A stretch of 64,000 nt of DNA from Massilia agrisoli (GTDB taxonomy: Bacteria; Pseudomonadota; Gammaproteobacteria; Burkholderiales; Burkholderiaceae_D). The DNA is taken from assembly GCF_020831365.1 (NCBI RefSeq), contig NZ_JAJHPV010000013.1:62001-126000 (forward strand). The letters run 5' to 3'. The notes under the pieces are model-generated. The model saw nothing but the letters and a program-made list of their open reading frames with translations, had not been told where the DNA came from and did no database searches. Of the stretch, positions 7,758-16,679 are shown in pieces (the first letter of the stretch is position 1; each line of letters opens with the position of its first letter). A program made the translations under genes and the position numbers.

Positions 7758-9602
7758 TCAGATTTCGAGGATGAGTGCTGTTTTGGCAGGCAGCGTGAGC
7801 GCGCTATCGAGCGCATACGTTTTACCGCTGATGACGTCGACGCCCGATTTCACGCCCTTGAGCATCTCGTGGAAGCGTGCGGTCGGCAGCACTGCATCCT
7901 TCGCGCCCTTGTTCAGCGCGACCATGACCTTCTTCTGGCCGTCATAGCGGAAGTACACATAGGTGCCGTGCTCCGCGCCAAAGTGCATCGTTTTCCCGTG
8001 GTGGATGACCGGCTGCGCTTTGCGCCAGTTGACCAGTTTCCTGACGAAGGCCTGCGCTTCGCGCTGTTGCGCGCTCAAGCCCTGGCCGGTGAATGCGTTG
8101 ACCTTGTCGCCGGCCCAACCGCCAGGGAAGTCTTCGCGGTAGCTGGCGTCATTGCGCTCGCCGGTCGCGCTGGTCATCAGCATCTCGGTGCCATAGTAGA
8201 ACTGAGGGATGCGCGGCATCGTCATCACGAACGCCAGGTTGATCTTGTACAGGCCGAGGTCTTCGCCGACGACGCTGAACAGGCGCGAAATGTCGTGGTT
8301 ACCTTCAAACAGGACCAGGTTGCCGGCGTCCGGATAGAGGTAGTCCTGCGACAGCGTTTCATACACGTCGGTGAAGCCGGTGTCCTTGTTCGCGAGCGCG
8401 CTGCGCATCGCTTCGGCAATCGGGAAGTCCATCAGGCTTGGCAGGGAGCTGGTGTAGCCGTCGAAGTTGACCTTGCCCTTCTGCCAGCGCGATACCACTG
8501 CCGGCGACTTGTGCCACTCCTCGCCGACCATGTTCAGGTTCGGGTATTCGGCCATCAGCCGGCGCGTGTACTCGGTCAGGAAGGTGCTGTCGGAGTAGCC
8601 GTAGGTGTCGATGCGCAGGCCCGACAGGCCGGCGTATTCGATCCACCAGATATTGTTCTGGATAAGGTAGTTGGCGACCAGAGGATTGGTCTGGTTCATA
8701 TCCGGCATGCCGGTCGAGAACCAGCCGGTGGTGAAGTTGGCTGCGTCCTCTTTCGATGCATACGGGTCCTGCACGGCGACCCGGTGGTGCATGGTAGGGA
8801 CAAATTTGCCGCCGTGGTTGGTCCAGTCGGGCGTCGGCATATCCTTCATCCACCAGTGGCCAAGGCCGATGTGGGACAGCACCACGTCCTGGATCATGCC
8901 GATGCCTTTCTTGCGCGCCTCCTGCGTCAGCTTGCGGTAATCCTCGTTGCTGCCATAGCGCGCGTCGACCTTGTAATGGTCGGTTGCCGCATAGCCGTGA
9001 TACGAGTAGGCAGGCATGTCGTTCTCGACGACGGGCGTTGGCCAGAGCTGCGTGAAGCCCATGCCGGCGATGTAGTCGAGGCTGTTCAAGATGCCCTTCA
9101 GGTCGCCGCCGTGGCGTCCGCCGCCATTGGCGCGATTGAGCTTGTCGGCCATCGGCGCCAGGCTGTCGTTGGACGGGTCGCCGTTGGCGAAGCGGTCGGG
9201 CATGATCTGGTAGATCGCGTCGGTACTGTTAAAGCCCACCCGCGCGGCGGAGCCTTTTTCGCGCGCCAGCAGCTGGTATGTGTACTTGACGCTGTCGGCG
9301 CCATCCTTGAACGTGATATCGAACTTGCCCGGGGCCGCGCCAGGTTCGATGACCAGGTCAACGAAGAGGTAGTTCTTGTTGGCGACGCGGGTGACCGTGG
9401 CGATGCGCACGCCCGGATAGCTGAGGACCGGTTCGAGGTTTGCGATCTGCTTACCGTGCACCATCAGCTGGACCTTCTTCTCCTGCATGCCAGCCCACCA
9501 GAACGGGGGTTCCATGTGCTCGATGCGGTAGTCCTTCGCGATGGCGGCGCCGGGAACCAGCAATGCACTCGCAGCCAGCAGGGAAAGGGTAAAGCTCTTC
9601 AT
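7758..9602 (-). CDS. Periplasmic GH13 neopullulanase/cyclomaltodextrinase (SusA-like)
   Basis: A 614-residue protein with a signal peptide (cleavage near AAIA-KD). It has the cyclomaltodextrinase N-terminal domain, a GH13 barrel and a short C-terminal beta domain, as in Bacteroides SusA and Flavobacterium cyclomaltodextrinases. Catalytic residues by position: nucleophile Asp332 (GLRIDTYG), acid/base Glu361 (MVGEEWH) and stabiliser Asp437 (FEGNHDISR). It should hydrolyse alpha-1,4 bonds in maltodextrins, cyclodextrins or pullulan in the periplasm. GGAG precedes the ATG. It is divergent from the TonB receptor, shares with it a 670-base regulatory region with palindromic operators, and heads a two-gene operon with the six-hairpin glycosidase. 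Confidence 0.9.
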   Translation of the reverse strand: MKSFTLSLLAASALLVPGAAIAKDYRIEHMEPPFWWAGMQEKKVQLMVHGKQIANLEPVLSYPGVRIATVTRVANKNYLFVDLVIEPGAAPGKFDITFKDGADSVKYTYQLLAREKGSAARVGFNSTDAIYQIMPDRFANGDPSNDSLAPMADKLNRANGGGRHGGDLKGILNSLDYIAGMGFTQLWPTPVVENDMPAYSYHGYAATDHYKVDARYGSNEDYRKLTQEARKKGIGMIQDVVLSHIGLGHWWMKDMPTPDWTNHGGKFVPTMHHRVAVQDPYASKEDAANFTTGWFSTGMPDMNQTNPLVANYLIQNNIWWIEYAGLSGLRIDTYGYSDSTFLTEYTRRLMAEYPNLNMVGEEWHKSPAVVSRWQKGKVNFDGYTSSLPSLMDFPIAEAMRSALANKDTGFTDVYETLSQDYLYPDAGNLVLFEGNHDISRLFSVVGEDLGLYKINLAFVMTMPRIPQFYYGTEMLMTSATGERNDASYREDFPGGWAGDKVNAFTGQGLSAQQREAQAFVRKLVNWRKAQPVIHHGKTMHFGAEHGTYVYFRYDGQKKVMVALNKGAKDAVLPTARFHEMLKGVKSGVDVISGKTYALDSALTLPAKTALILEI

Positions 9603-9782
9603 CGCGTTCTCCGTCGATTAGTTGTTTCGTTGTTCTGTTGTGGATCAGGCAGCGCAGCCTTCCAAACGTGAAGGGCTGCGCTGCGGCCTGAAAAGTGAGA
9701 GAGGGAAACGGGTCAAGTTGTCCCACTTTTTATCGACAACTGCTACAGCCACTGGCTGTCTTGTTGCTTTGTTTCACGTTTG

Positions 9783-9797
9783 CGTAGTTCGACTACA
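9783..9797. promoter_or_regulatory. Operator 1 of the maltodextrin-locus palindrome
   Basis: CGTAGTTCGACTACA, one mismatch from TGTAGT-N3-ACTACA. It lies about 180 bases upstream of the SusA-like gene. Spacing of the half sites matches the other copies. Confidence 0.65.
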
Positions 9798-10026
9798 CTA
9801 TTTTTTGTCATTCGAGCATACTACAGAATGAAACGCCCTTCAATTAACGCCAGCGGACTGGTCACGCGCGAGTCAGGCCGGAGGCTAGTTTAAGTACATC
9901 GGCTGAAAAGCGGCCTTGACACTGCGAAACGGACGCCGAAAGCGCCAGCGTAAATATTGTCCGCATAGAAAAGTTTCGCACCGGAATGGTGCAGCCAAGG
10001 CCCCAAGTAGTGCAAATAATGCGAAA

Positions 10027-10041
10027 TGTAGTCGTACTACA
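10027..10041. promoter_or_regulatory. Operator 2, perfect TGTAGT-N3-ACTACA
   Basis: TGTAGTCGTACTACA has both 6-base arms perfect. It lies about 230 bases upstream of the TonB receptor start, inside the divergent control region. Confidence 0.75.
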
Positions 10042-10144
10042 TCATGCATATGCGCGCTTTGTACCCGAAATACAACGTGTTCGCCCTTTAGCTACGGGAG
10101 TTTTAGTAAAATTGTGGCATTTTGGTAGTGCGATACAACTGTCG

Positions 10145-10172
10145 TTGACAGTGCATCTAGTTTTAGTACAAA
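10145..10172 (+). promoter_or_regulatory. Probable receptor promoter with embedded operator 3
   Basis: TTGACA at 10145-10150 and TACAAA at 10167-10172, 16 bases apart, make a plausible sigma-70 promoter for the TonB receptor. Between them lies TCTAGTTTTAGTACA (10156-10170), a two-mismatch copy of the locus palindrome. That placement would suit repression by blocking RNA polymerase. Confidence 0.55.
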
Positions 10173-10272
10173 ATTATTATCGAGCATGTAGTACCGCTGG
10201 GTTAATTAATGGATCCCGTAAATAAGCTGCCAAGAAACGGGAATTGTGTAGTACTGATGAACGAGGGGACAA

Positions 10273-13017
10273 ATGAATAAGTTAACAAACACGGCTGGCC
10301 AGGTAGCATTCAGGCTGAGCCCAGTGGCAGCTGGTTGCGCCATTTTCGTTTCTGCAATGGCTGGTTCGGCCTTTGCGCAAGAGGCAGCAGCACCTGCCGC
10401 CCAGGCAACCCCGGTGCAGTCCGTTGTCGTTACCGGCATCCGCCGCGGTATCGAAGCTGCAATTTCGGTTAAGAAAAACCAGGATTCGATCGTTGAAGCG
10501 ATTTCCGCTGAAGACATCGGCAAGCTGCCAGACCAGAGCATCGCAGAGTCGATCGCCCGTCTGCCAGGCGTGACCGCACAGCGCTCCGGTGGCCGTGCTT
10601 CTGCCGTATCGATCCGCGGCATGTCCCCAGATTTCTCCACCGCACTGCTGAACGGCCGCGAACAAGTGTCGACCGGCGACAGCCGTGGCGTGGAATTCGA
10701 CCAGTACCCGGCAGAACTGCTGGCCGGCGTCGTCATCTACAAGACGCCTGACGGCGCGCTGGTTGGCCAGGGCCTGTCGGGCACCGTCGACCTGCAAACC
10801 GTGCGTCCGCTCGACTTCGGCAAGCGCACCGTTGCAGTCAACTACCGCCGCGAGAAGAACGGCGTAGGACTGGACAGCGAAGGCCAGGGCAACCGCTTCA
10901 GCGTGTCGTACATCGACCAGTTCGCTGATCGCAAGATCGGCCTGGCGCTCGGCTTTGCCCGCCTCGAAGGCACCAGCGGCTCGACCACCAAGTTTGACTC
11001 GTGGGGCGGCGGCGAAGCCCAGTTCAACGGCCAGACCGTCAAGGTTCCCTACAACGGCTTCGGCGCGTTCACCAACAAGGAAGAGCAGACCCGCGACGGC
11101 CTGATGGCAGTTGTCCAGTTCCGCCCGAACCGCGACTTCAACTCGACCCTCGACGTGTTCTACTCGGAATACGACCGCAACAAGGTCACCTATGGCTTCC
11201 AGGCTCCGCTGAACGACAGCTGGGTTGGCAACGACAGCCCGTACGACCGTCCAGGCCAGCTGGTCAACGCCACCGTTGCCGGCGGGTCCGCTACCAGCGG
11301 CGCGTTTAACAATGTGCGTGCGATCATCCGTAACGATGCGGAAAAGAGCATCGACGACATGCTGTCGCTGGGCTGGAACACCAAGTTCCGCGTCAGCCCA
11401 ACCTGGACTGCGCAGGCTGACTTCAGCTACAACGAAGCCAACCGCGACGGCCGCAACACCGAAACCTACGCAGGCACCAGCAGCGTCAACCAGCTTGACA
11501 CCGTCTCGTTCACCGCAGGCAGCCACGCATTCGGCACCGGCCTGAACTACTCGGACCGCAACATCACCAAGCTGACCGACGTACAAGGCTGGGGTGGTTC
11601 GGACATCCAGGCTGGCTACACCAAAGCACCAATGGTGGAAGACAAGATCAAGGCTGTGCGTTTCTCGGCCAAGCGCGACCTGCCTGAAGGCATGTTCTTC
11701 AGCAACGTCGACGTGGGCGTGAATTATTCGGACCGTTCGAAGCAGCGTGAATTCACCGAAGCACTGCTGGCTGTCAAGGGCGGCGGCCGTTCGGCTACCG
11801 CTGCGATTCCAGGCACCGGCACCGGCGTCGCTGGCGACACCGGCATCCTGGTTCCAGTGTTCGATGCCGTTGCAAGCATGAACGACATCTATGACCTGAA
11901 GCAAAAGCTGCATCCGGACATCTACAACAAGGACTGGATCGTCAACGAGAAGATCACCACCGTCTTCACGAAGATGAACATCGACTCGACCCTGGGCGGT
12001 TTCCCGCTGCGCGGCGCGGTTGGCCTGCAGGTGCTGAACACCAAGCAGGACTCGACGGCTTACTCGGTCAACAAGGCCGGCGGCACCAGCGATTCGGATC
12101 GTCCGGCAGCGCCATACAGCGCAGGCACCAGCTACACCGATGTGCTGCCTAGCGCCAACTTCATCCTGGATATCGCCGACCAGCAGTCGCTGCGCCTGTC
12201 GCTGTCGAAGATCATGGCTCGTCCAACGATGAACGACATGCGTGCAAGCAACGGCTTCGGCGTCGATACCCAGAAGGGCATCTACACCGGCAGCGGCGGC
12301 AATCCTGAGCTCGACCCATTCCGCGCCAAGGGCCTGGACCTGTCGTACGAGCGCTACTGGGATAGCAAGGCTTACATGAGCCTGGCCGGCTTCTACAAGA
12401 AGCTCGACACCTACATCATCTCGACCACCCGCGCCTACGACTTCAGCCCGTTCATCACCCCTGGCACCCCGGTGCTGGCATCGAAGATCGGCGAGTTCAC
12501 CGCACCGATCAACGGTTCGGGCGGCAACATCAAGGGTATCGAAGCGACCGCATCGCTGCCATTCAACATGGTCAGCAAGTACCTGGACGGCTTCGGCGCA
12601 GTTGCCAACGCGGCTTACACCACCAGTTCGGTCAGCCTGCCTGACACGGCTGAAGGTGGTTCGGGCAGCGACATGCCTCTGCCAGGCCTGTCGGAAAAGG
12701 TCGGCAGCCTGACGCTGTACTACGAGAAGCATGGTTTCTCGGCACGCGTAGCTAACCGCTATCGTTCCGACTTCGTCGGCGAAGTGTCGACCTTCACCGG
12801 CGACCGTACCCCGACCTACATCGCCGCTGAGCGTATCGTCGACCTGCAGCTGGGTTACGAGTTCCAGGACGGTCCGCTGAAGAACCTGTCGTTCAGCCTG
12901 TCGGTGAACAACCTGACCGATGCAACCTTCCAGCGCTATCGCAAGACGAAGGACAACATCATCGAAGAAGTTAAGTACGGCAAGACTGTCCTGTTCGGCG
13001 TGAACTACAAGCTGTAA
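10273..13017 (+). CDS. TonB-dependent outer-membrane receptor, predicted maltodextrin uptake
   Basis: A 914-residue protein. The signal peptide ends at SAFAQE, followed by a TonB-box-like SVVVTGIRR, a plug domain (about 60-190: LPDQSIAESIARLPGV, SIRGMSPDF) and a long beta barrel ending in the aromatic-type terminus FGVNYKL. This is the proteobacterial oligosaccharide-receptor subtype also seen as Caulobacter/Xanthomonas MalA-like proteins. A strong GAGGGG ribosome site precedes the ATG. Codon use is markedly biased and regular compared with its neighbours, which fits high expression. The substrate is inferred from the surrounding alpha-glucan genes, not from the sequence itself. A terminator follows directly. 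Confidence 0.9.
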   Translation: MNKLTNTAGQVAFRLSPVAAGCAIFVSAMAGSAFAQEAAAPAAQATPVQSVVVTGIRRGIEAAISVKKNQDSIVEAISAEDIGKLPDQSIAESIARLPGVTAQRSGGRASAVSIRGMSPDFSTALLNGREQVSTGDSRGVEFDQYPAELLAGVVIYKTPDGALVGQGLSGTVDLQTVRPLDFGKRTVAVNYRREKNGVGLDSEGQGNRFSVSYIDQFADRKIGLALGFARLEGTSGSTTKFDSWGGGEAQFNGQTVKVPYNGFGAFTNKEEQTRDGLMAVVQFRPNRDFNSTLDVFYSEYDRNKVTYGFQAPLNDSWVGNDSPYDRPGQLVNATVAGGSATSGAFNNVRAIIRNDAEKSIDDMLSLGWNTKFRVSPTWTAQADFSYNEANRDGRNTETYAGTSSVNQLDTVSFTAGSHAFGTGLNYSDRNITKLTDVQGWGGSDIQAGYTKAPMVEDKIKAVRFSAKRDLPEGMFFSNVDVGVNYSDRSKQREFTEALLAVKGGGRSATAAIPGTGTGVAGDTGILVPVFDAVASMNDIYDLKQKLHPDIYNKDWIVNEKITTVFTKMNIDSTLGGFPLRGAVGLQVLNTKQDSTAYSVNKAGGTSDSDRPAAPYSAGTSYTDVLPSANFILDIADQQSLRLSLSKIMARPTMNDMRASNGFGVDTQKGIYTGSGGNPELDPFRAKGLDLSYERYWDSKAYMSLAGFYKKLDTYIISTTRAYDFSPFITPGTPVLASKIGEFTAPINGSGGNIKGIEATASLPFNMVSKYLDGFGAVANAAYTTSSVSLPDTAEGGSGSDMPLPGLSEKVGSLTLYYEKHGFSARVANRYRSDFVGEVSTFTGDRTPTYIAAERIVDLQLGYEFQDGPLKNLSFSLSVNNLTDATFQRYRKTKDNIIEEVKYGKTVLFGVNYKL

Positions 13018-13036
13018 GCTGTAGGCTGACGGATAG

Positions 13037-13074
13037 AAACCCCTTTCCAGGCTATCCTGGGGAGGGGTTTTTTT
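13037..13074 (+). terminator. Rho-independent terminator after the TonB receptor
   Basis: A stem with AAACCCC and CCAGG on one side pairs with CCTGG and GGGGTTT on the other across a CTAT loop and runs into a T tract. It separates most receptor transcription from the halogenase gene. Confidence 0.85.
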
Positions 13075-13100
13075 ATTGATTTCGAAATCAGGCACGAAAC

Positions 13101-14597
13101 ATGATGAAAAATATTGTGATCGTCGGCGGCGGCACGGCCGGCTGGATGGCGGCCGCGGCCCTGTCCAAGGTGGTTGGCAGCAAGTGCGCGATCCGAGTGG
13201 TCGAATCGGACGAGATCGGCACCGTAGGCGTGGGCGAGTCCACGATTCCGATGATTCGCCGTTTTAATGAGGTGCTGGGGATTAATGAAGACGAGTTCGT
13301 GCGTGAAACGCGCGCCACCTTCAAGCTCGGCATCGAATTCGTCGACTGGGGCAAGATCGGCGACAACTACATGCACGGCTTCGGCAATTTCGGCCGCAAC
13401 CTGGAGACGCTCGACTTCTACCAGTACTGGCTCAAGATGCACGCCGAGGGCAAGGCGCCGGACATCGAGGCGTACTCGATCAACCGGATGGCGGCGCGCA
13501 GCAGCAAGTTTATGCGTCCGGCGCTGGACATGCCCAATTCGCCCCTGTCCGAAATTACCTACGCTTTCCACATCGACGCCGGCCTGTACGCGCGCTACCT
13601 GCGCAAGTTCAGCGAGGCGCATGGCGCGGCGCGCACCGAAGGCAAGGTGGTCGATACCGTGCTGCGCGCGGACGGCTGTATTGCCGCCATCGTCATGGAA
13701 AATGGCGAGCAGATCGCGGGCGACCTGTTTATCGACTGCACGGGCTTCCGCGGCCTGCTGATCGAGCAGGCGCTGAAAACCGGCTTCGAAGACTGGACCC
13801 ACTGGCTGCCATGCGACCGCGCCTATGCGGTACCGTGCGAACTGGGCCCGGACCTGCTGCCGTACACCCGCGCCACCGCGCGGCCGGCCGGATGGCAGTG
13901 GCGCATCGGCCTGCAGCACCGCACCGGCAACGGGCACGTGTTCTCCAGCAAGTTCATGAGCGACGACGAAGCGGCGTCGATCCTGATGTCCAGCCTCGAC
14001 GGCGCGGCGCTGGCCGAGCCGAAGCTGCTGCGCTTTGCTGCTGGCAAGCGCAAGAAAACCTGGAACAAGAACGTGGTTGCGGTAGGTCTGTCGTCCGGCT
14101 TTATGGAGCCGCTCGAATCGACCAGCATCCACCTGATCCAGAGCGCAGTGGCGCGCCTGATCACCTTCTTCCCTGATGAAGGGTTGGACCAGGCCGATAT
14201 CGACGAGTTCAATCGCCAGTCGGACTTCGAAGTCGAGCGCATCCGCGACTTCCTGATCCTGCACTACCACGCGACGACGCGCAACGACACGCCGTTCTGG
14301 GACTACTGCCGCACGATGGAGATCCCGGAAACCTTGCGCCGCAAGATGGAACTGTACCAGGCGCACGGGCGTATCATCCGCGACAATAACGAACTGTTCT
14401 CGGAAGTGGGCTGGCTGCAGGTGATGCATGGGCAGGGCCTGAAGCCGCGCCGCCATCATCCGCTGGTGGAGCTGATCGACGAGCGGGAAGTGGCTGCGTA
14501 CCTGGAAGAAACTTCGTCCGTCATCAAGAAATGCGTGAACGTGATGCCGGCGCATGCGGAGTTTGTTGACGCGGTGAAGGCGGCAGGCAAGCGCTGA
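13101..14597 (+). CDS. Flavin-dependent halogenase (tryptophan-halogenase family)
   Basis: A 498-residue protein with an N-terminal FAD-binding GGGTAGW motif (residues 9-15), VGVGEST, and the conserved catalytic lysine position Lys75 in ATFKLGIEF. The halogenase signature WxWxI is present as GWQWRIGL (canonical WxWxIP has proline where this has glycine). Enzymes of this family use FADH2, oxygen and halide to halogenate indoles or related aromatics, and need a separate flavin reductase, which is not seen here. Homologues beside TonB receptors in carbohydrate loci are known (for example the Brevundimonas BrvH type), with natural substrates unclear. It sits just behind the receptor terminator. 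The role in this locus is unknown. Confidence 0.85.
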   Translation: MMKNIVIVGGGTAGWMAAAALSKVVGSKCAIRVVESDEIGTVGVGESTIPMIRRFNEVLGINEDEFVRETRATFKLGIEFVDWGKIGDNYMHGFGNFGRNLETLDFYQYWLKMHAEGKAPDIEAYSINRMAARSSKFMRPALDMPNSPLSEITYAFHIDAGLYARYLRKFSEAHGAARTEGKVVDTVLRADGCIAAIVMENGEQIAGDLFIDCTGFRGLLIEQALKTGFEDWTHWLPCDRAYAVPCELGPDLLPYTRATARPAGWQWRIGLQHRTGNGHVFSSKFMSDDEAASILMSSLDGAALAEPKLLRFAAGKRKKTWNKNVVAVGLSSGFMEPLESTSIHLIQSAVARLITFFPDEGLDQADIDEFNRQSDFEVERIRDFLILHYHATTRNDTPFWDYCRTMEIPETLRRKMELYQAHGRIIRDNNELFSEVGWLQVMHGQGLKPRRHHPLVELIDEREVAAYLEETSSVIKKCVNVMPAHAEFVDAVKAAGKR

Positions 14598-14604
14598 CGG
14601 AGCA

Positions 14605-14634
14605 GGGCGGATAAGGCCAGGGGCCGCATCCGCC
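14605..14634. repeat. REP-like hairpin GGCGGATAAGGC/GCCGCATCCGCC
   Basis: GGGCGGATAAGGCC pairs with GGCCGCATCCGCC across a short loop in the gap before the helicase gene. The same family recurs at 16582-16668 and, in divergent form, at 23971, 51448 and 57609. Confidence 0.7.
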
Positions 14635-14767
14635 TGCATACTGTTGCATTAGCCAGCATTTGCATGCAAATAGCTTGCCAATGAGCACCCATTCATCCAG
14701 TTTGCGCCCCGCCCAACCTTACAACAGAGTAAACTGGAGGTTTAGCACCATTTAGCGAGTACCTCCA

Positions 14768-16552
14768 ATGTCCGACACCCCCCTTCCGTTGTTTTCCGAC
14801 CTGAACCTTTCGACCGCCGTCCTCAAGGTCATGAAAGAGGTTGGCTACGAAACGCCATCGCCGATCCAGGCCGCCACCATCCCGCTGCTGCTGGCCAATC
14901 GCGACGTGCTCGGACAGGCCCAGACCGGTACCGGTAAAACCGCGGCGTTCGCGCTGCCTATCCTGTCGCGCATCGACATCAAGCAGCAGACGCCGCAGGC
15001 GCTGGTGCTGGCGCCGACCCGCGAACTGGCGATCCAGGTCGCCGAGGCGTTCCAGAAGTACGCCACCCACATCAAGGACTTCCACGTCCTGCCGATCTAC
15101 GGCGGCCAGAGCTACGGCCCGCAGCTGTCGGCCTTGCGCCGCGGCGTGCACGTTGTCGTCGGCACCCCGGGCCGCGTCATCGACCATCTTGAAAAAGGCT
15201 CGCTCGACCTGTCGAAGCTGAAAACGCTGGTGCTCGACGAGGCCGACGAGATGCTGCGCATGGGCTTTATCGACGACGTCGAACAGATCCTGCAAAAGAC
15301 CCCTGAATCGCGCCAGACCGCGCTGTTCTCGGCCACCATGCCGCCGCCGATCAAGCGCATCGCCAAGACCTACCTGCGCGACGCCGCCGAAGTGACCGTG
15401 GCCGCCAAGACCGGCACCGCCGAAAACATCACCCAGCGCTACTGGCTGGTAAGCGGCATGCAGAAGCTCGAAGCGCTGACCCGCATCCTGGAAGCCGAGC
15501 CGTTCGACGGCATGATCATCTTCGCGCGCACCAAGCTCGGTACTGAAGAACTGGCGACCAAGCTGCAGGCGCGCGGCTTCGCCGCCACCGCCATCAACGG
15601 CGACATGCAGCAAACGCAGCGCGAGCGCACCATCGAGCAGCTTAAGCAGGGCAAGATCGACATCCTGGTGGCGACCGATGTCGCCGCGCGCGGTCTGGAC
15701 GTCGAGCGCATCAGCCACGTGATCAACTACGACGTGCCGTCGGACCCTGAAAGCTACACCCACCGCATCGGCCGTACCGGCCGCGCTGGCCGCAGCGGCG
15801 AAGCGATTTTGTTCATCACCCCGCGCGAGCGCGGCTTGCTGAAGGCGATCGAACGCGCGACGCGCCAGCCGGTGACCTTGATGACGCTGCCAACCATCAA
15901 GGCCGTCAACGACGTGCGTATCGCGAAGTTCAAGGACCAGATCGCGGAAACGCTGGCAGCTGGCGGCCTGGACGTGTTCCGTTCGCTGATCGAAGAGTAC
16001 GAGAGCGAGCAGAATGTGCCGGCGATCGAAATCGCGGCGGCGCTGGCCAAGCTGGCGCGCGGCGATATCCCGCTGCTGCTGGAAAAGCAGGACCGCGCAC
16101 CTGCGGCCTGGAAGGAAGAGCAGCAGTCGTCGCCACGCGCACCGCGCTCCGATTCGCCTTCGGCGGCAGCGCCGTTCAAGCGTGACCGTGAGCGTGTGGC
16201 ACGTCCGCAGGAAGAGGGCATGGGCAGCTTCCGCATCGAAGTCGGCCACGCGCATGGCGTCAAGCCGGGCAATATCGTCGGCGCGATCGCCAACGAAGCT
16301 GGCATCGAGTCGCGGCATATCGGCCGCATCGAAATCTACGACGACTACAGCACGCTCGACCTGCCTGCGGATTTGTCGCCGGACCTGATCGAGCACCTGA
16401 AGAAGGTGTGGGTGGCGGGCCAGCAGCTCAATATCACGCGCGATGGCGAAAAGCCTGCGGTGAAAAAGCCAGCCGGTCCACGCAAGGAAGGTGGCCCGAA
16501 GCCGGGCGGCCCGAAGTTCAAGAAGCCGCACCGCAAGGGTCCTGACGCCTAA
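14768..16552 (+). CDS. deaD: DEAD-box ATP-dependent RNA helicase, DeaD/CsdA type
   Basis: A 594-residue protein. Q motif region near residue 20-30, Walker A AQTGTGKT, PTRELAIQ, TPGRVIDH, DEAD box VLDEADEML, SAT, then the second RecA domain with ATDVAARGLDV and HRIGRTGRAGR. A DbpA-like RNA-binding domain (about 475-550: FRIEVGHAHGVKPGNIVGAI) and a basic Lys/Pro/Gly-rich tail follow. This architecture belongs to DeaD/CsdA, which unwinds rRNA and mRNA structure in the cold and in ribosome assembly. It stands alone between REP-like repeats and has no functional link to the sugar genes. Confidence 0.93.
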   Translation: MSDTPLPLFSDLNLSTAVLKVMKEVGYETPSPIQAATIPLLLANRDVLGQAQTGTGKTAAFALPILSRIDIKQQTPQALVLAPTRELAIQVAEAFQKYATHIKDFHVLPIYGGQSYGPQLSALRRGVHVVVGTPGRVIDHLEKGSLDLSKLKTLVLDEADEMLRMGFIDDVEQILQKTPESRQTALFSATMPPPIKRIAKTYLRDAAEVTVAAKTGTAENITQRYWLVSGMQKLEALTRILEAEPFDGMIIFARTKLGTEELATKLQARGFAATAINGDMQQTQRERTIEQLKQGKIDILVATDVAARGLDVERISHVINYDVPSDPESYTHRIGRTGRAGRSGEAILFITPRERGLLKAIERATRQPVTLMTLPTIKAVNDVRIAKFKDQIAETLAAGGLDVFRSLIEEYESEQNVPAIEIAAALAKLARGDIPLLLEKQDRAPAAWKEEQQSSPRAPRSDSPSAAAPFKRDRERVARPQEEGMGSFRIEVGHAHGVKPGNIVGAIANEAGIESRHIGRIEIYDDYSTLDLPADLSPDLIEHLKKVWVAGQQLNITRDGEKPAVKKPAGPRKEGGPKPGGPKFKKPHRKGPDA

Positions 16553-16581
16553 CAGGAACGGGCGCTGATCGTTCGTACTTC

Positions 16582-16668
16582 GTAGGGCGGATAAGGCCGG
16601 AGGCCGCATCCGCCGTTCTGGTCGGTGGCGGGACCGGCGGATGCGGCCTTTGGCCTTATCCGCCCTAC
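16582..16668. repeat. Paired REP-like repeats (BIME-like)
   Basis: GTAGGGCGGATAAGGCC at 16582-16598 is the exact reverse complement of the bases at 16652-16668. Each arm also forms its own smaller hairpin. It lies between convergent deaD and esterase genes, so a role in termination or mRNA protection is plausible. Confidence 0.75.
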
Positions 16669-16679
16669 AGGGTCGCGGA

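Larger units (their letters stand above)
9603..10272. other. 670-bp divergent regulatory region between SusA-like gene and TonB receptor
   Basis: No credible coding sequence. It is clearly AT-richer than its surroundings and carries at least three copies of the locus palindrome TGTAGT-N3-ACTACA, listed separately, plus isolated half sites (ACTACA at 9820-9825, TGTAGT near 10187 and 10247). One sigma-70-like promoter faces the receptor. The length leaves room for a long receptor leader or a small RNA, but I see no specific evidence for either. Confidence 0.7.

Noticed and set aside
10282-13095. A 937-codon open frame antisense to the TonB receptor
   Set aside because: Open only because of high GC third positions in the receptor gene; composition is unlike any protein family and it has no ribosome site.
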